From the IMG/VR virus record IMGVR_UViG_3300025121_000776, positions 1 to 64,000 of that record: DNA of 64,000 bases. One strand, given 5' to 3'. This DNA comes from a virus. Shown piece after piece: positions 17,180 to 25,746 of this stretch. Below the pieces are notes generated by a model. The model did no database searches, was not told where the DNA came from, and was given only the letters and a program-made list of their open reading frames with translations. Position 1 is the first letter of the stretch. Each line of letters begins with the position of its first letter. Made by a program: the position numbers and the translations under genes.

Positions 17180-18373
17180 ATGAAAAAACCAGAAAATAAA
17201 ATACCTTTATTTAAGGTGTATATGAGCGAAGACGTTATTAAACCTCTATCAGAAGTTTTAATGTCTGGATATATAGGACAGGGGGCAAAAGTAGAAGAAT
17301 TTGAAAAAATTTTAAAAGAATACCTGCAAAATTATTTAGTTGTAACAACAAATGCTGGAACTTCTGCTGCGCATTTAGCATTAAGATTGTTAAAAAATCC
17401 AGCTGAAAATACTGAATCATATTTTGGAACAGCGTTTATTTCAAAAAAATGGTCTGGAATAAATGATGGCGATGAGGTTCTTGCGACTCCGCTGACCTGC
17501 ACGGCATCAAATTTTCCAGCTTTAGCAAACGGAATGAGAATAAAGTGGGTTGATGTAGATTCAAATACTTGTAACATGGATTTAGAAGATTTGGCAAGAA
17601 AAATAACTCACAAAACAAAGATTATAATTCCAGTTCACTGGGGCGGATACCCAAACGATTTAGACAAAATAAAAGAAATTCAAGAAAAAGCAGAACATAT
17701 GTTTGGATTTAAACCAGCTGTCATAGAAGATTGTGCCCACGCATTTGGCTCAACTTATAAAAACAAAAAAATTGGAAACCATGGCAATGCTTGTTTCTTC
17801 AGCTTTCAAGCAATAAAACATTTAACTACTGGGGATGGCGGAGCATTAGTCTTACCGCACAAAGAATTATATGATAGAGCAAAATTATTAAGATGGTATG
17901 GAATTGATAGAGAAACGAATTCTAAAGATTTTAGATGTGAAGATGATATCGCAGAATGGGGATACAAATTTCATATGAATGATATTAATGCAACTATTGG
18001 AATTCACAATTTTCCACACGCATTAGAGGTTGTAAAAAAACATCAAGAAAATGCTAATTTTTATAATGAAAATTTAAAAAATGTTCCTGGAGTCACATTA
18101 ATGGAAAACAGCCCAGACAGAAAATCATCCTATTGGATTTATACAATAAAAGTAGAAAAACGTGATATGTTTATGGATTATATGAAAGAATGTAACATTA
18201 TGGTTAGTAGGGTTCACGAAAGAAATGATAAACATTCTTGTGTTAAAGAATTCAAAGCTATTCTACCAAATTTAGATAAACTTACACAGGAGATGATTTG
18301 TATTCCAGTAGGATGGTGGATTACATCAGAAGAAAGGCAATATATTGTTGATTGTATTAAAAAAGGGTGGTAA
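17180..18373 (+). CDS. DegT/DnrJ/EryC1/StrS-family PLP sugar aminotransferase
   Basis: 397 residues, full length. Landmarks are VTTNAGTSAAHLALRLL (PLP phosphate loop), DGDEVLATPLTCTASNFPAL, VIEDCAHAFGSTY (Asp contacting the PLP nitrogen) and FSFQAIKHLTTGDGGAL, with Schiff-base Lys213. This family transaminates 3- or 4-keto nucleotide sugars. Lys213 distinguishes it from the DegT relative at 23436, which has His there. The N-terminal insertion EYFGTAFISKKWSGINDG is unusual. The keto-sugar substrate could be made by the Gmd or SDR enzymes of the block, but which one cannot be told. Confidence 0.88.
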   Translation: MKKPENKIPLFKVYMSEDVIKPLSEVLMSGYIGQGAKVEEFEKILKEYLQNYLVVTTNAGTSAAHLALRLLKNPAENTESYFGTAFISKKWSGINDGDEVLATPLTCTASNFPALANGMRIKWVDVDSNTCNMDLEDLARKITHKTKIIIPVHWGGYPNDLDKIKEIQEKAEHMFGFKPAVIEDCAHAFGSTYKNKKIGNHGNACFFSFQAIKHLTTGDGGALVLPHKELYDRAKLLRWYGIDRETNSKDFRCEDDIAEWGYKFHMNDINATIGIHNFPHALEVVKKHQENANFYNENLKNVPGVTLMENSPDRKSSYWIYTIKVEKRDMFMDYMKECNIMVSRVHERNDKHSCVKEFKAILPNLDKLTQEMICIPVGWWITSEERQYIVDCIKKGW

Positions 18374-18389
18374 TTAAATAAAAAATAAA

Positions 18390-18926
18390 GTGGAACAATT
18401 TACTGGATTAAAGCACCCAATACAAAATTATCCGTTTAGACAAGCTTTAGGCGTGGTAAAATACTTGATACCATATATAAAAAATAAATCTGTATGTGAT
18501 TTAGGTTGTGGATGTGGAGACATCCTTGTGGAAATGCAGAAACATGCCAAGTCAATAGTTGGAATTGAAAATGATTTAAGATTTAAACAAGCAATAGAGG
18601 ATGTTGAAGAAGAAAGGAAATTTATTATATGGGGCGATTTGTTTGAAGTGGATATTCCAAAATGTGACGTTTACTTTATTTGGATATCATCAGATAAAAA
18701 GATGAATGAAAAAATAATAAACCTATTAGAAGAAGGTGTTATAATAATTGACCCTACAATTAGATTGGATTTATTTTCAGGAAATAAAAATTTAGAATTG
18801 ATTGATACAATTGAGTGCAGTTATGATGAAAGTGAGTATATCGGATTTGATGATATTATTATTGACGGAAATCCATTCCCCTCAATTGGAGAGCGCAAAT
18901 TCAAAATTTATAAAAAAATTTCCTAA
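18390..18926 (+). CDS. Small class I SAM methyltransferase (GTG start)
   Basis: 178 residues. Motif I is VCDLGCGCGDILVEM (residues ~34-48), followed by IVGIENDLRFKQAIEDV (acidic end of strand 2) and a DLFEVDIPKCDVYFIW segment in the motif IV region. The start is GTG at 18390 because no ATG lies near the N terminus of the domain, and a stop precedes it closely. The C-terminal half is divergent and substrate recognition cannot be judged. It ends 2 nt before the GTG start of the broken radical SAM gene. Confidence 0.7.
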   Translation: MEQFTGLKHPIQNYPFRQALGVVKYLIPYIKNKSVCDLGCGCGDILVEMQKHAKSIVGIENDLRFKQAIEDVEEERKFIIWGDLFEVDIPKCDVYFIWISSDKKMNEKIINLLEEGVIIIDPTIRLDLFSGNKNLELIDTIECSYDESEYIGFDDIIIDGNPFPSIGERKFKIYKKIS

Positions 18927-18928
18927 GT

Positions 18929-19141
18929 GTGTCAAAAAAATACTCAATACAACTAGTTCAGTTTAATAACAAATATGGTTCACAAGTTTACCTACCATAT
19001 AGCATTGGGATTTTATCTAGTTATGCTTTAGCAGATAAGGAAATTTTAGACAAATTTGAATTTAAAGAATTTATTTCTATTATAGAAAGTGTTCCCGACT
19101 TAGTAAAAAAAATAGGACATTCTTGGAATTTCTTGTTATAA
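18929..19141 (+). pseudogene. 5' fragment of a frameshifted cobalamin-binding radical SAM gene
   Basis: Begins with GTG and encodes MSKKYSIQLVQFNNKYGSQVYLPYSIG, the usual start of a B12-binding domain, through VPDLVKKI. It then runs into a different frame (GHSWNFLL) and stops at 19141. Removing one G of the GG pair at 19115-19116 restores VKKIDILGISCYNWNWELSLKLAEE, which continues directly into the 19167 fragment. The restored protein is about 650 residues. Either the gene is inactivated or the extra base is an assembly error. A programmed +1 shift is possible, but I see no slippery site at that point; the run of eight A lies just upstream and does not give the right frame. Confidence 0.8.
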
Positions 19142-19166
19142 TTGGAATTGGGAATTAAGTTTAAAA

Positions 19167-20882
19167 TTGGCAGAAGAAGTAAGAAAAACAAATCCCAATT
19201 GTTTAATAATTATGGGTGGTCCACAAATTCCTAATGAAATTTCTAATTTTTTTGAACTACACCCATTTGCTGATATTGCTGTGCATGGAGAGGGAGAAGT
19301 GACTTTTCATGAAATATTAAAAAAATATTCTTCAGACCTAAGCAATCTTAAAAAAATACCTGGAACCACATTTTATGACAGAAAAAATAATAAAGTTATA
19401 AAATCTTTACACAGGGATATAATTTCTGACCTTAATATTATACCCTCACCTTACTTAAGTGGAATATTTGACAAGTTGTTGGATGATAGAGAATATGCAT
19501 GGATGATAACCTGGGAAACTAATCGTGGATGTCCGTTTAAATGTACTTTTTGCGATTGGGGTTCGGCCACAGAATCTAAAGTTAGAAAATTTGATAACGA
19601 TAGATTATTAAAAGAATTGGATTATTTTTCAGAAAAAAAAGTTGAACTTATATTTGGAGCAGATGCTAATTTTGGCATATTCAAAAGAGATAAAGAATAC
19701 GCAATAAGAATGGCCGACAACAAAGAGAAGTGTGGATATCCAAAACAATTTAGAGTTTGTTTTACAAAGAACTCTACAGATAAAGTTTTTGAGTTATCTC
19801 AAATTTTTGATAAAGCTAGAATGAACAAAGGGGTGTCAATAAGTATGCAGTCCTTAAACACACAAACTTTACAAAACATCCAAAGGACAAATATAAAAAT
19901 GGATTTTTTCAATGAGTTGCAAAAAAGATATAATGCGCATGGGCTTACTACATATACTGAATTGATTTTACCACTTCCAGGAGAAACTTATGAATCATTT
20001 ATTGATGGAATAGATTTACTTCTTGACAATTCACAACATTCTGGAATTGTTGTTTATAATTGTGTGGTAATGCCAAACGCAAAGATGGGAAATGCGCAAT
20101 ACAAAGAGAAATTCGGCTTAAAAACAACAAAAATCCCCATCTTCCAAGCTCACTCTGATTTTAAAAATTCATTTGATGTAATAGAAAAAGAAGAACTTGT
20201 TATTGAAACTAAAACTATGAATAAGTTTGATTATATAAAGTCTTTTAAGTATAGTTGGATAGTTCAGAGCATGCATATGTTGGGGACTTTGCAAATTGTT
20301 GCCATTGTATTTAGATATCATTTTGGAATTAAATATTCAGAATTTTATAAAGGAATTTTAGAATATGGAAAATTAAATCCCCAGACTATAATTGGAAAGG
20401 AAATTAAAAAAATTGATGAAATATTAAATGGAGTATTGGGTGGAAATGGGTTTGAACAAGAGATTGAAGAGTTTGAATCTATAGTTTGGCCACCAGAAGA
20501 AGCTACATATTTAAGAGTTTCTGAAAATATTGACAATTTTTATTCAGAAATAGGAGATTTTCTGTACAAAAAGTATCACAACCTTTTTAAAGACAATGAA
20601 ATTCTAAACGATATATTAAAATATCAAAAAATAATAAATGTAAGATTTGACAACCAATCTAATAAAACAATTTCTTTATCTTATGACATTCATAATTTTT
20701 TTGAAGATTGTAGAGTGGGAATTTTTAATGAACTCGAAAAAAAAGAAGTCAGCATCTCAATTTTTCCAAGCACATCATTTAAAAACAAAAAAGACTTTTC
20801 AAGAGAAGTCGTTTGGTATGGGAGAAAAGGAGGAAAATTTTTCCACTCAGCAAAAGAAATAACAAAAGTTAACACAATATGA
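19167..20882 (+). pseudogene. 3' part of frameshifted cobalamin-binding radical SAM gene
   Basis: 571 residues counted from a TTG at 19167, though the homologous frame is open from 19116. The end of the B12-binding domain (CLIIMGGPQIPNE; ADIAVHGEGEVTFHEIL) is followed by the radical SAM motif NRGCPFKCTFCDWG (Cys122, Cys126, Cys129 from this start). YTELILPLPGETYESFIDG and a long C-terminal domain follow. Without the upstream fragment the cobalamin domain lacks its first strands, so the protein is probably not a full B12 enzyme as it stands. The remaining frame is intact over 1.7 kb, which argues for a very recent mutation or a sequencing error. The stop overlaps the next ATG (ATGA). Confidence 0.8.
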
Positions 20883-21673
20883 AACAGATTATAAATTCTT
20901 ACACATATCCAGACTTCCCAAATATAGAAGTTGATTATAAAAAACAAATAAGATTTTTTGTTGATGGGTTTGAGGGCTATTACGTAAATGAAGATAGTTT
21001 TAAAATACTAATGGTAAAAGAGGTTGAAGAAATATGTAAACTTAAAAAAGTTGTAATAGAAAATCAACATATGTTTGACGCTATATTAACTTATGATGAA
21101 GATATTTTAAATAATTGTAAACATTCATATTTTATGCCATTTGGTACCACCTGGATTCACGATTATAAGTTTCCAGAAAAAAAATTCCAAGTATCAAATA
21201 TTACAGGACACAAAGAATTTACAAATGGACATTTGTTGAGAAAAAAAATACATTATAAACAAAAAAGCATAACAACCCCAACAGATTTTTATATAAGTAA
21301 ATTTCTTGGAGTAGAAAATTTTAATAATAACAAAATACTTGGAGAGTTTAAAGACCCCCTTTTTGACTCACAATTTCATATTTGCATAGAGAACTCAAGG
21401 CAGAAAAATTGTTTTACAGAAAAAGTAATGGATTGTTTTGTTACAAAAACAGTTCCCATATACTGGGGATGTCCAAATATTGGAGATTTTTTTGACACAG
21501 ACTCAATTTTCATCGTTAATAATTTTAAAGAGATTATAGACTGTTGCAACAACTTAACATCAGAAACTTATCAAAATATGCTTCCGTCAATAGAAAAAAA
21601 CCTTGAGCTATCAAAAAACTATTCTGATTCAGTCGATAATATTAAAAAAATACTCAAAAAGATTTTATATTAA
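20879..21673 (+). CDS. GT10-type fucosyltransferase-like glycosyltransferase (copy 2)
   Basis: 264 residues. FDSQFHICIENSRQKNCFTEK at about residues 161-181, then DCFVTKTVPIYWG, is the GT10 donor-binding signature. It is a paralogue of the protein at 4182-4982, sharing the order ILTYDEDIL, PFGTTW, EKKFQVS, GHLLR and the tail IDCCNNL. It is translationally coupled to the radical SAM gene by a 4-nt overlap. It lies directly before a GT11-type gene and the GDP-fucose/colitose genes, which makes a GDP-6-deoxyhexose donor likely. Confidence 0.82.
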   Translation: MKQIINSYTYPDFPNIEVDYKKQIRFFVDGFEGYYVNEDSFKILMVKEVEEICKLKKVVIENQHMFDAILTYDEDILNNCKHSYFMPFGTTWIHDYKFPEKKFQVSNITGHKEFTNGHLLRKKIHYKQKSITTPTDFYISKFLGVENFNNNKILGEFKDPLFDSQFHICIENSRQKNCFTEKVMDCFVTKTVPIYWGCPNIGDFFDTDSIFIVNNFKEIIDCCNNLTSETYQNMLPSIEKNLELSKNYSDSVDNIKKILKKILY

Positions 21674-21711
21674 AAATAATTTTTATTATATTCTATAAAA
21701 ATTATTTTTAA
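21670..21711 (+). promoter_or_regulatory. Perfect 17-bp AT-only inverted repeat abutting the GT11 start codon
   Basis: Left arm TTAAAAATAATTTTTAT at 21670-21686, an 8-nt loop (21687-21694), and the exact reverse complement at 21695-21711. The ATG follows at 21713 and the left arm starts inside the stop region of the GT10 gene. It has no GC pairs. It may occlude the initiation region or act as an RNA-end or processing structure between the two fucosyltransferase-like genes. Confidence 0.6.
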
Positions 21712-21712
21712 T

Positions 21713-22501
21713 ATGGATAAAGTATCTGCAAAACTTAAGGGCGGATTGTGTAATTACATGTTTCAAATAGCATGTGCGTATTCTTATTCTATAAAAAACA
21801 ACAAAGAGTGTTTTTTTACAACAGATGATTCTGTGGTAAGGCACAATCATGTAGATAATTATAAAAACAATGTTTTAAATAATGTAGTTTTTCTTAACAC
21901 CTACAACTTCAATTCTTTTGCAAAGTATAATGAGCCTCATTATTACTATACAGAAATTCCTAGTTTTAATGATAATGTATATTTAGATGGAGATTTTCAA
22001 AGTGAAAAACACTTTAAGAAAAATGAAAAAGAAATTAAAACACTTTTTTCTTACCCCAACGAAGTAGTAAGTAAAATTGTAAACAAATGGGAGCATTTAC
22101 TAAAAAAAGAAACATGTTCTATTCACATAAGAAGAGGAGATTATCTAAAATATCAAGATGCTTATACAATTTTGGGTTTAGATTATTATTTAAAAGCGTC
22201 TGAACAAATGCCAGAAAATAGTATTTTTCTCATTTTTTCCGATGATTTACAATGGTGTAAAGACAATTTTCCAGAAATTCCAGAAAAATTTATTTTTATA
22301 GAGTCACAAAAGGATTATGAAGATTTATTGCTCATGTCTTTGTGTAAAAATAACATAATTTCAAATTCATCATTTTCTTGGTGGGCAGCCTGGCTTAACT
22401 CAAATGAAAATAAAATTGTCATAGCTCCAAATAAATGGTTTAGTGTTAAGTCTTCTTATAATACTAAAGATTTGTATTGTGATAATTGGATAAAATTATA
22501 A
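21713..22501 (+). CDS. GT11-type (alpha-1,2-fucosyltransferase family) glycosyltransferase
   Basis: 262 residues. The family pattern is complete: KLKGGLCNYMFQIACAYS at the N terminus, SIHIRRGDYLK (the HxRxGD-type GDP-binding motif) near residues 139-149, LIFSDDLQWCKDNF, and NNIISNSSFSWWAAWLN near residues 219-236. Bacterial members add fucose in alpha-1,2 linkage, and some relatives use GDP-colitose. It is slightly shorter than the usual ~290 residues. Together with Gmd and the Fcl/ColC-like protein encoded just downstream, it forms a possible make-and-transfer unit for a GDP-6-deoxyhexose. Confidence 0.88.
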   Translation: MDKVSAKLKGGLCNYMFQIACAYSYSIKNNKECFFTTDDSVVRHNHVDNYKNNVLNNVVFLNTYNFNSFAKYNEPHYYYTEIPSFNDNVYLDGDFQSEKHFKKNEKEIKTLFSYPNEVVSKIVNKWEHLLKKETCSIHIRRGDYLKYQDAYTILGLDYYLKASEQMPENSIFLIFSDDLQWCKDNFPEIPEKFIFIESQKDYEDLLLMSLCKNNIISNSSFSWWAAWLNSNENKIVIAPNKWFSVKSSYNTKDLYCDNWIKL

Positions 22502-22510
22502 ATTAAATAT

Positions 22511-23434
22511 ATGAAAGCAATAGTAACAGGCTCAAATGGGCTTTTAGGCTCAGCGTTAAAAAACAATTTAGGAGAGGGACATATTTATCACACTAGACAA
22601 AATTGTGATTTATTAAGAACAAACGAGGTAAATTCTTATTTCTCAGAATTAAGCAGTAAAAATCCCCCAGATACAATTATACATTGTGCAGCAAGAGTTG
22701 GGGGCGTACAAGCCAATATGGATAATAATAAAGGCTTTTTCTTAGAAAATCTTTATATAAATAATGCCATAATTGGCGCAGCAGTTGTTTATGATTATAA
22801 AAATGTTGTAAATATTTTATCTACCTGTATTTTTCCAGACAAAGAGGTTATATATCCACTGACCGCAGACCAAATTGATAACGGGACTCCCCACCCATCA
22901 AATCATGGCTATTCTTATTCAAAAAGACTTTTATATCATTCCACAAGATACTGCAGAGAGGTTACGGGAAACAATTGGATTTCTATTATTCCAAATAATA
23001 TTTATGGAGAAAATGATAACTTTAATTTAGAAAAAGGTCACCTGGTTCCTGCTTTAATAAGAAAAGCGCATGAGGCATCTATTTCTGGGGAAGATTTTAT
23101 TGTATGGGGAGATGGAACTCCATTGAGACAATTTTTATATTCAGATGACCTGGCAAAAGTTATTTTGTGGGCTATTGAAAATTGGGATTCTGGCGTTCCT
23201 ATGATGGCTGTAAACGAAACTGAGTATTCTATTAAACAAATCGTAGATGTCATCGCAAATCGCTTTAAAATAAGCCAGGATAGAATTAAATATGATATTA
23301 CCAAACCAAAAGGACAATTTAGAAAACCAGCCAAGTCAGATATCCCAAAAGAATTCAAACTTACAGGAATTGAAGAAGGGTTAAACAAAACAATAGATTG
23401 GTATTTAAAAAACATAAATAACTTTAGAAAATAA
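22511..23434 (+). CDS. fcl: GDP-L-fucose synthase family epimerase/reductase (Fcl/WcaG, possibly ColC-like)
   Basis: 307 residues, the usual length. The NADPH-binding VTGSNGLLGSAL is at residues 5-16. HCAARVGGVQANMDN is typical of the family, STCIFP is at Ser104-Thr105-Cys106, the YxxxK pair is Tyr134/Lys138, and DNFNLEKGHLVPALIRK contains the His that pairs with Cys in 5-epimerisation. Fcl converts GDP-4-keto-6-deoxymannose to GDP-L-fucose. The related ColC performs the same C5 epimerisation and C4 reduction on the 3-deoxy compound to give GDP-L-colitose. Because a ColD-like gene is next, either product is possible. Confidence 0.85.
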   Translation: MKAIVTGSNGLLGSALKNNLGEGHIYHTRQNCDLLRTNEVNSYFSELSSKNPPDTIIHCAARVGGVQANMDNNKGFFLENLYINNAIIGAAVVYDYKNVVNILSTCIFPDKEVIYPLTADQIDNGTPHPSNHGYSYSKRLLYHSTRYCREVTGNNWISIIPNNIYGENDNFNLEKGHLVPALIRKAHEASISGEDFIVWGDGTPLRQFLYSDDLAKVILWAIENWDSGVPMMAVNETEYSIKQIVDVIANRFKISQDRIKYDITKPKGQFRKPAKSDIPKEFKLTGIEEGLNKTIDWYLKNINNFRK

Positions 23435-23435
23435 T

Positions 23436-24602
23436 ATGGCAAAAATTACTTTAGTAAGCGATACAATTAACAGGGAAGATGTTAATGCTTTAATAGAATG
23501 GTTACAACAAGACCCAATTCCAAGGCTAACAAAAGGTGACCTCACCGTTTCGTTAGAAAAAAAATGGGCAAAAAAAGTTGGAACAAAATATTCTGTATTT
23601 GTAAACTCTGGTTCATCGGCTATTTTGTTATTATTAGCAGCGTTAAAAGAAACTGGAAAATATAGCAACAAAATAATATGTCCAACCCTTAGCTGGATAA
23701 CAGATATAAGTTCTCCTATATTACTTGGATTTGAACCTATATTGTGTGATTGCAATTTGGAAGATTTATCTTGTGATTTAAACAATTTAGAACAAATATT
23801 CAAAGAAAACCAGGGCGATAAACCAATGCTGTTTATTTCTGTATCTCCTTTAGGAATAGTGCCTAAGATGAAAGAAATTCTAGAATTGTGTGAAAAATAT
23901 AATGTAAAATTATTAGAAGATAATTGTGAAAGTATGGGGTCTAAATATAGTGGGCAGATGCTTGGCTCATTTGGTTTAGCATCTGTTTATAGTATGTATT
24001 TTGGACACCATATCTCAACAATTGAAGGGGGTCTTATAAATACCAGTGATGATGAACTAAATACGATTTTGTTAGCAATGAGAAGTCATGGATGGAATAG
24101 AGATTTGTCATCTGAAGCCAAACAAAGCTTAAAAAAAGAATGGAATACTTCTGACTTTGACGAATTGTATTGTTTTTATTATCCAGGATTAAATCTACGT
24201 TCCACAGACGTTCAAGCATTTATTGGATTAAGGGCAATAGAAAAATTAGATTCTTATAGCGTGCTTCGCAATAGAAATTTTTGCTATTATCAAGATTTAA
24301 TAAAAAATAATAAGCTTAAGCTAGAAAATAGAGAAAGCTCATTTATTTCAAATCTTGGATACCCAGTAATTCACAAAGAAAGAAATGCTATTGTGGATGA
24401 ATTACAAAAAAACAAGATAGAAGCTAGACCATTAATAGCAGGCTCAATAGCTAATAAGCCGTTCTGGATAAAAAGATATGGAAAAACTACATTCCCGAAT
24501 GCAGATATAGTAGATAAGTTTGGACTTTATTTACCAAATCATCAAGATTTATCTTTGGAAGACATAACTTTTATTTCAAATATTATTAATAAATTTTCCT
24601 AA
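23436..24602 (+). CDS. colD: ColD-like GDP-4-keto-6-deoxymannose 3-dehydratase (DegT family with His at the Lys position)
   Basis: 388 residues with the DegT fold: [16 protein letters not shown] (phosphate loop), [32 protein letters not shown]. The Schiff-base position reads [13 protein letters not shown], so His191 stands where aminotransferases have Lys (K213 in the neighbour gene at 17180). Among known members this substitution marks dehydratases that use PMP: ColD (GDP-4-keto-6-deoxymannose 3-dehydratase) and RfbH/E1. No RfbH-type 2Fe-2S Cys motif is seen, which favours ColD. Gmd, encoded just downstream, makes its substrate. The likely product route is GDP-L-colitose. Confidence 0.8.
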   Translation: MAKITLVSDTINREDVNALIEWLQQDPIPRLTKGDLTVSLEKKWAKKVGTKYSVFVNSGSSAILLLLAALKETGKYSNKIICPTLSWITDISSPILLGFEPILCDCNLEDLSCDLNNLEQIFKENQGDKPMLFISVSPLGIVPKMKEILELCEKYNVKLLEDNCESMGSKYSGQMLGSFGLASVYSMYFGHHISTIEGGLINTSDDELNTILLAMRSHGWNRDLSSEAKQSLKKEWNTSDFDELYCFYYPGLNLRSTDVQAFIGLRAIEKLDSYSVLRNRNFCYYQDLIKNNKLKLENRESSFISNLGYPVIHKERNAIVDELQKNKIEARPLIAGSIANKPFWIKRYGKTTFPNADIVDKFGLYLPNHQDLSLEDITFISNIINKFS

Positions 24603-24632
24603 TTTTATCTTTAATTTATTATTTTCTGTTGC

Positions 24633-24662
24633 TATATTTTAATTGTTTAAACATAAAATATA
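24633..24662 (+). promoter_or_regulatory. 9-bp AT-only hairpin overlapping the gmd start codon
   Basis: TATATTTTA at 24633-24641 pairs with TAAAATATA at 24654-24662; the last base is the A of the gmd ATG. The 12-nt loop contains the small palindrome GTTTAAAC. It is weaker than the perfect hairpins before the genes at 12761 and 21713 but has the same placement against the start codon. Confidence 0.4.
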
Positions 24663-25693
24663 TGCAAAAGAAAGTTTTAATATTTGGAATTACAGGTCAA
24701 GATGGTTCGTATTTATCTGAATTGCTATTAGAAAAAAATTATGAAGTTCATGGAGTGATTAGAAGAAGTAGTTCTTTTAACACAAGAAAAATAGACCACA
24801 TTTACGATAAATTAAAATTACATTACGGAGATGTAACTGACCCCCTTGTAATTTCTAATCTACTTGATAAAATACGCCCAGATGAAGTTTATAATCTTGC
24901 CGCACAATCACATGTTCAAGTGTCTTTTGAAATTCCGTATTATACGGGGCAAGTAGATGCAATAGGAACGTTAAACATTTTAGAAGCAATAAAAAACCAT
25001 TGCCCCAAATCAAAGTTTTACCAAGCATCAACTTCCGAGCTCTTTGGCAAAGTTCAAGAAACTCCACAAAAAGAAACAACTCCATTTTATCCAAGAAGTC
25101 CATATGGTGTAGCAAAGTTATACGGATATTGGATTGTAAAAAACTTTAGAGAAGCTTATGGAATGTTTGCGTGCAACGGAATTCTATTTAATCATGAAAG
25201 TCCAAGGCGTGGATTGACTTTTGTCACCAGGAAAATTACATCCGAATTAGTAAGAATAAAGTACGGTGACAAAACTACTACATTAAAACTTGGAAACTTA
25301 GAGGCACAAAGAGACTGGGGGCACGCAAAAGAATACGTGGAAGGAATGTGGAGAATGTTACAACAAAACGAACCAGAAGATTTTGTATTGGCTACTGGAA
25401 AACTCTGTTCCGTTAGACAATTCATTGAACTTGCTGCAAAAGAATTGGATTATGAGATTGAATGGATAGGTGATGGAATAGATGAAAAAGGATATGACAA
25501 AATAACTGGTAAATTATTAGTTGAGATTGACCCAAAATATTTTAGACCAACAGAAGTTGACTTGCTTTTGGGAGACGCTACCAAAGCAAAAGAGAAGTTG
25601 GGCTGGGAACCAAAAATAAAATTTGAAGACTTGGTTAAAGAAATAATAAAAGGCGACATTGAACAACTTGTAAATTATGGAAAAATAGAATAA
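24662..25693 (+). CDS. gmd: GDP-mannose 4,6-dehydratase
   Basis: 343 residues from the ATG at 24662. The frame is open 11 codons further up to a TTG, but the Rossmann strand starts at this ATG. Family features are all present: [16 protein letters not shown] (G9, G12, G15), [11 protein letters not shown] (NADP-binding Arg), [40 protein letters not shown] (Tyr-xxx-Lys), NHESPRRG and [14 protein letters not shown]. It converts GDP-D-mannose to GDP-4-keto-6-deoxy-D-mannose, the branch point to fucose, colitose, perosamine or rhamnose. Enzymes for the fucose and colitose branches lie directly upstream. It is the last gene of the glycan block. Confidence 0.95.
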   Translation: MQKKVLIFGITGQDGSYLSELLLEKNYEVHGVIRRSSSFNTRKIDHIYDKLKLHYGDVTDPLVISNLLDKIRPDEVYNLAAQSHVQVSFEIPYYTGQVDAIGTLNILEAIKNHCPKSKFYQASTSELFGKVQETPQKETTPFYPRSPYGVAKLYGYWIVKNFREAYGMFACNGILFNHESPRRGLTFVTRKITSELVRIKYGDKTTTLKLGNLEAQRDWGHAKEYVEGMWRMLQQNEPEDFVLATGKLCSVRQFIELAAKELDYEIEWIGDGIDEKGYDKITGKLLVEIDPKYFRPTEVDLLLGDATKAKEKLGWEPKIKFEDLVKEIIKGDIEQLVNYGKIE

Positions 25694-25695
25694 AT

Positions 25696-25726
25696 TTTGT
25701 ATTTCTATTTTTATTTTATATATTTG
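25696..25726 (+). promoter_or_regulatory. Bacteroidota-type promoter before the metallophosphoesterase gene
   Basis: TTTG at 25696-25699, a 19-nt spacer, and TATATTTG at 25719-25726 fit the Bacteroidota consensus TTTG-N19-TAnnTTTG exactly. The ATG of the next gene is at 25747. It would be read by the host primary sigma factor and therefore act early. Confidence 0.65.
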
Positions 25727-25746
25727 CCCAAATAAAAACAATAGAC

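Noticed and set aside
19098-19116. Programmed frameshifting at the A8 run in the radical SAM gene
   Set aside because: Slippage by one or two bases at the A run leads into TAG at 19113-19115; only removal of a G after it restores the protein.
23038-23803. Long antisense frames of 132-134 codons under the fcl-like and ColD-like genes
   Set aside because: They are open only because of the AT-rich codon use on the opposite strand; the plus-strand genes have clear family motifs throughout.
24629-24661. Eleven-codon extension of gmd from a TTG
   Set aside because: The Rossmann strand starts right after the ATG at 24662, and the extension overlaps the hairpin upstream.
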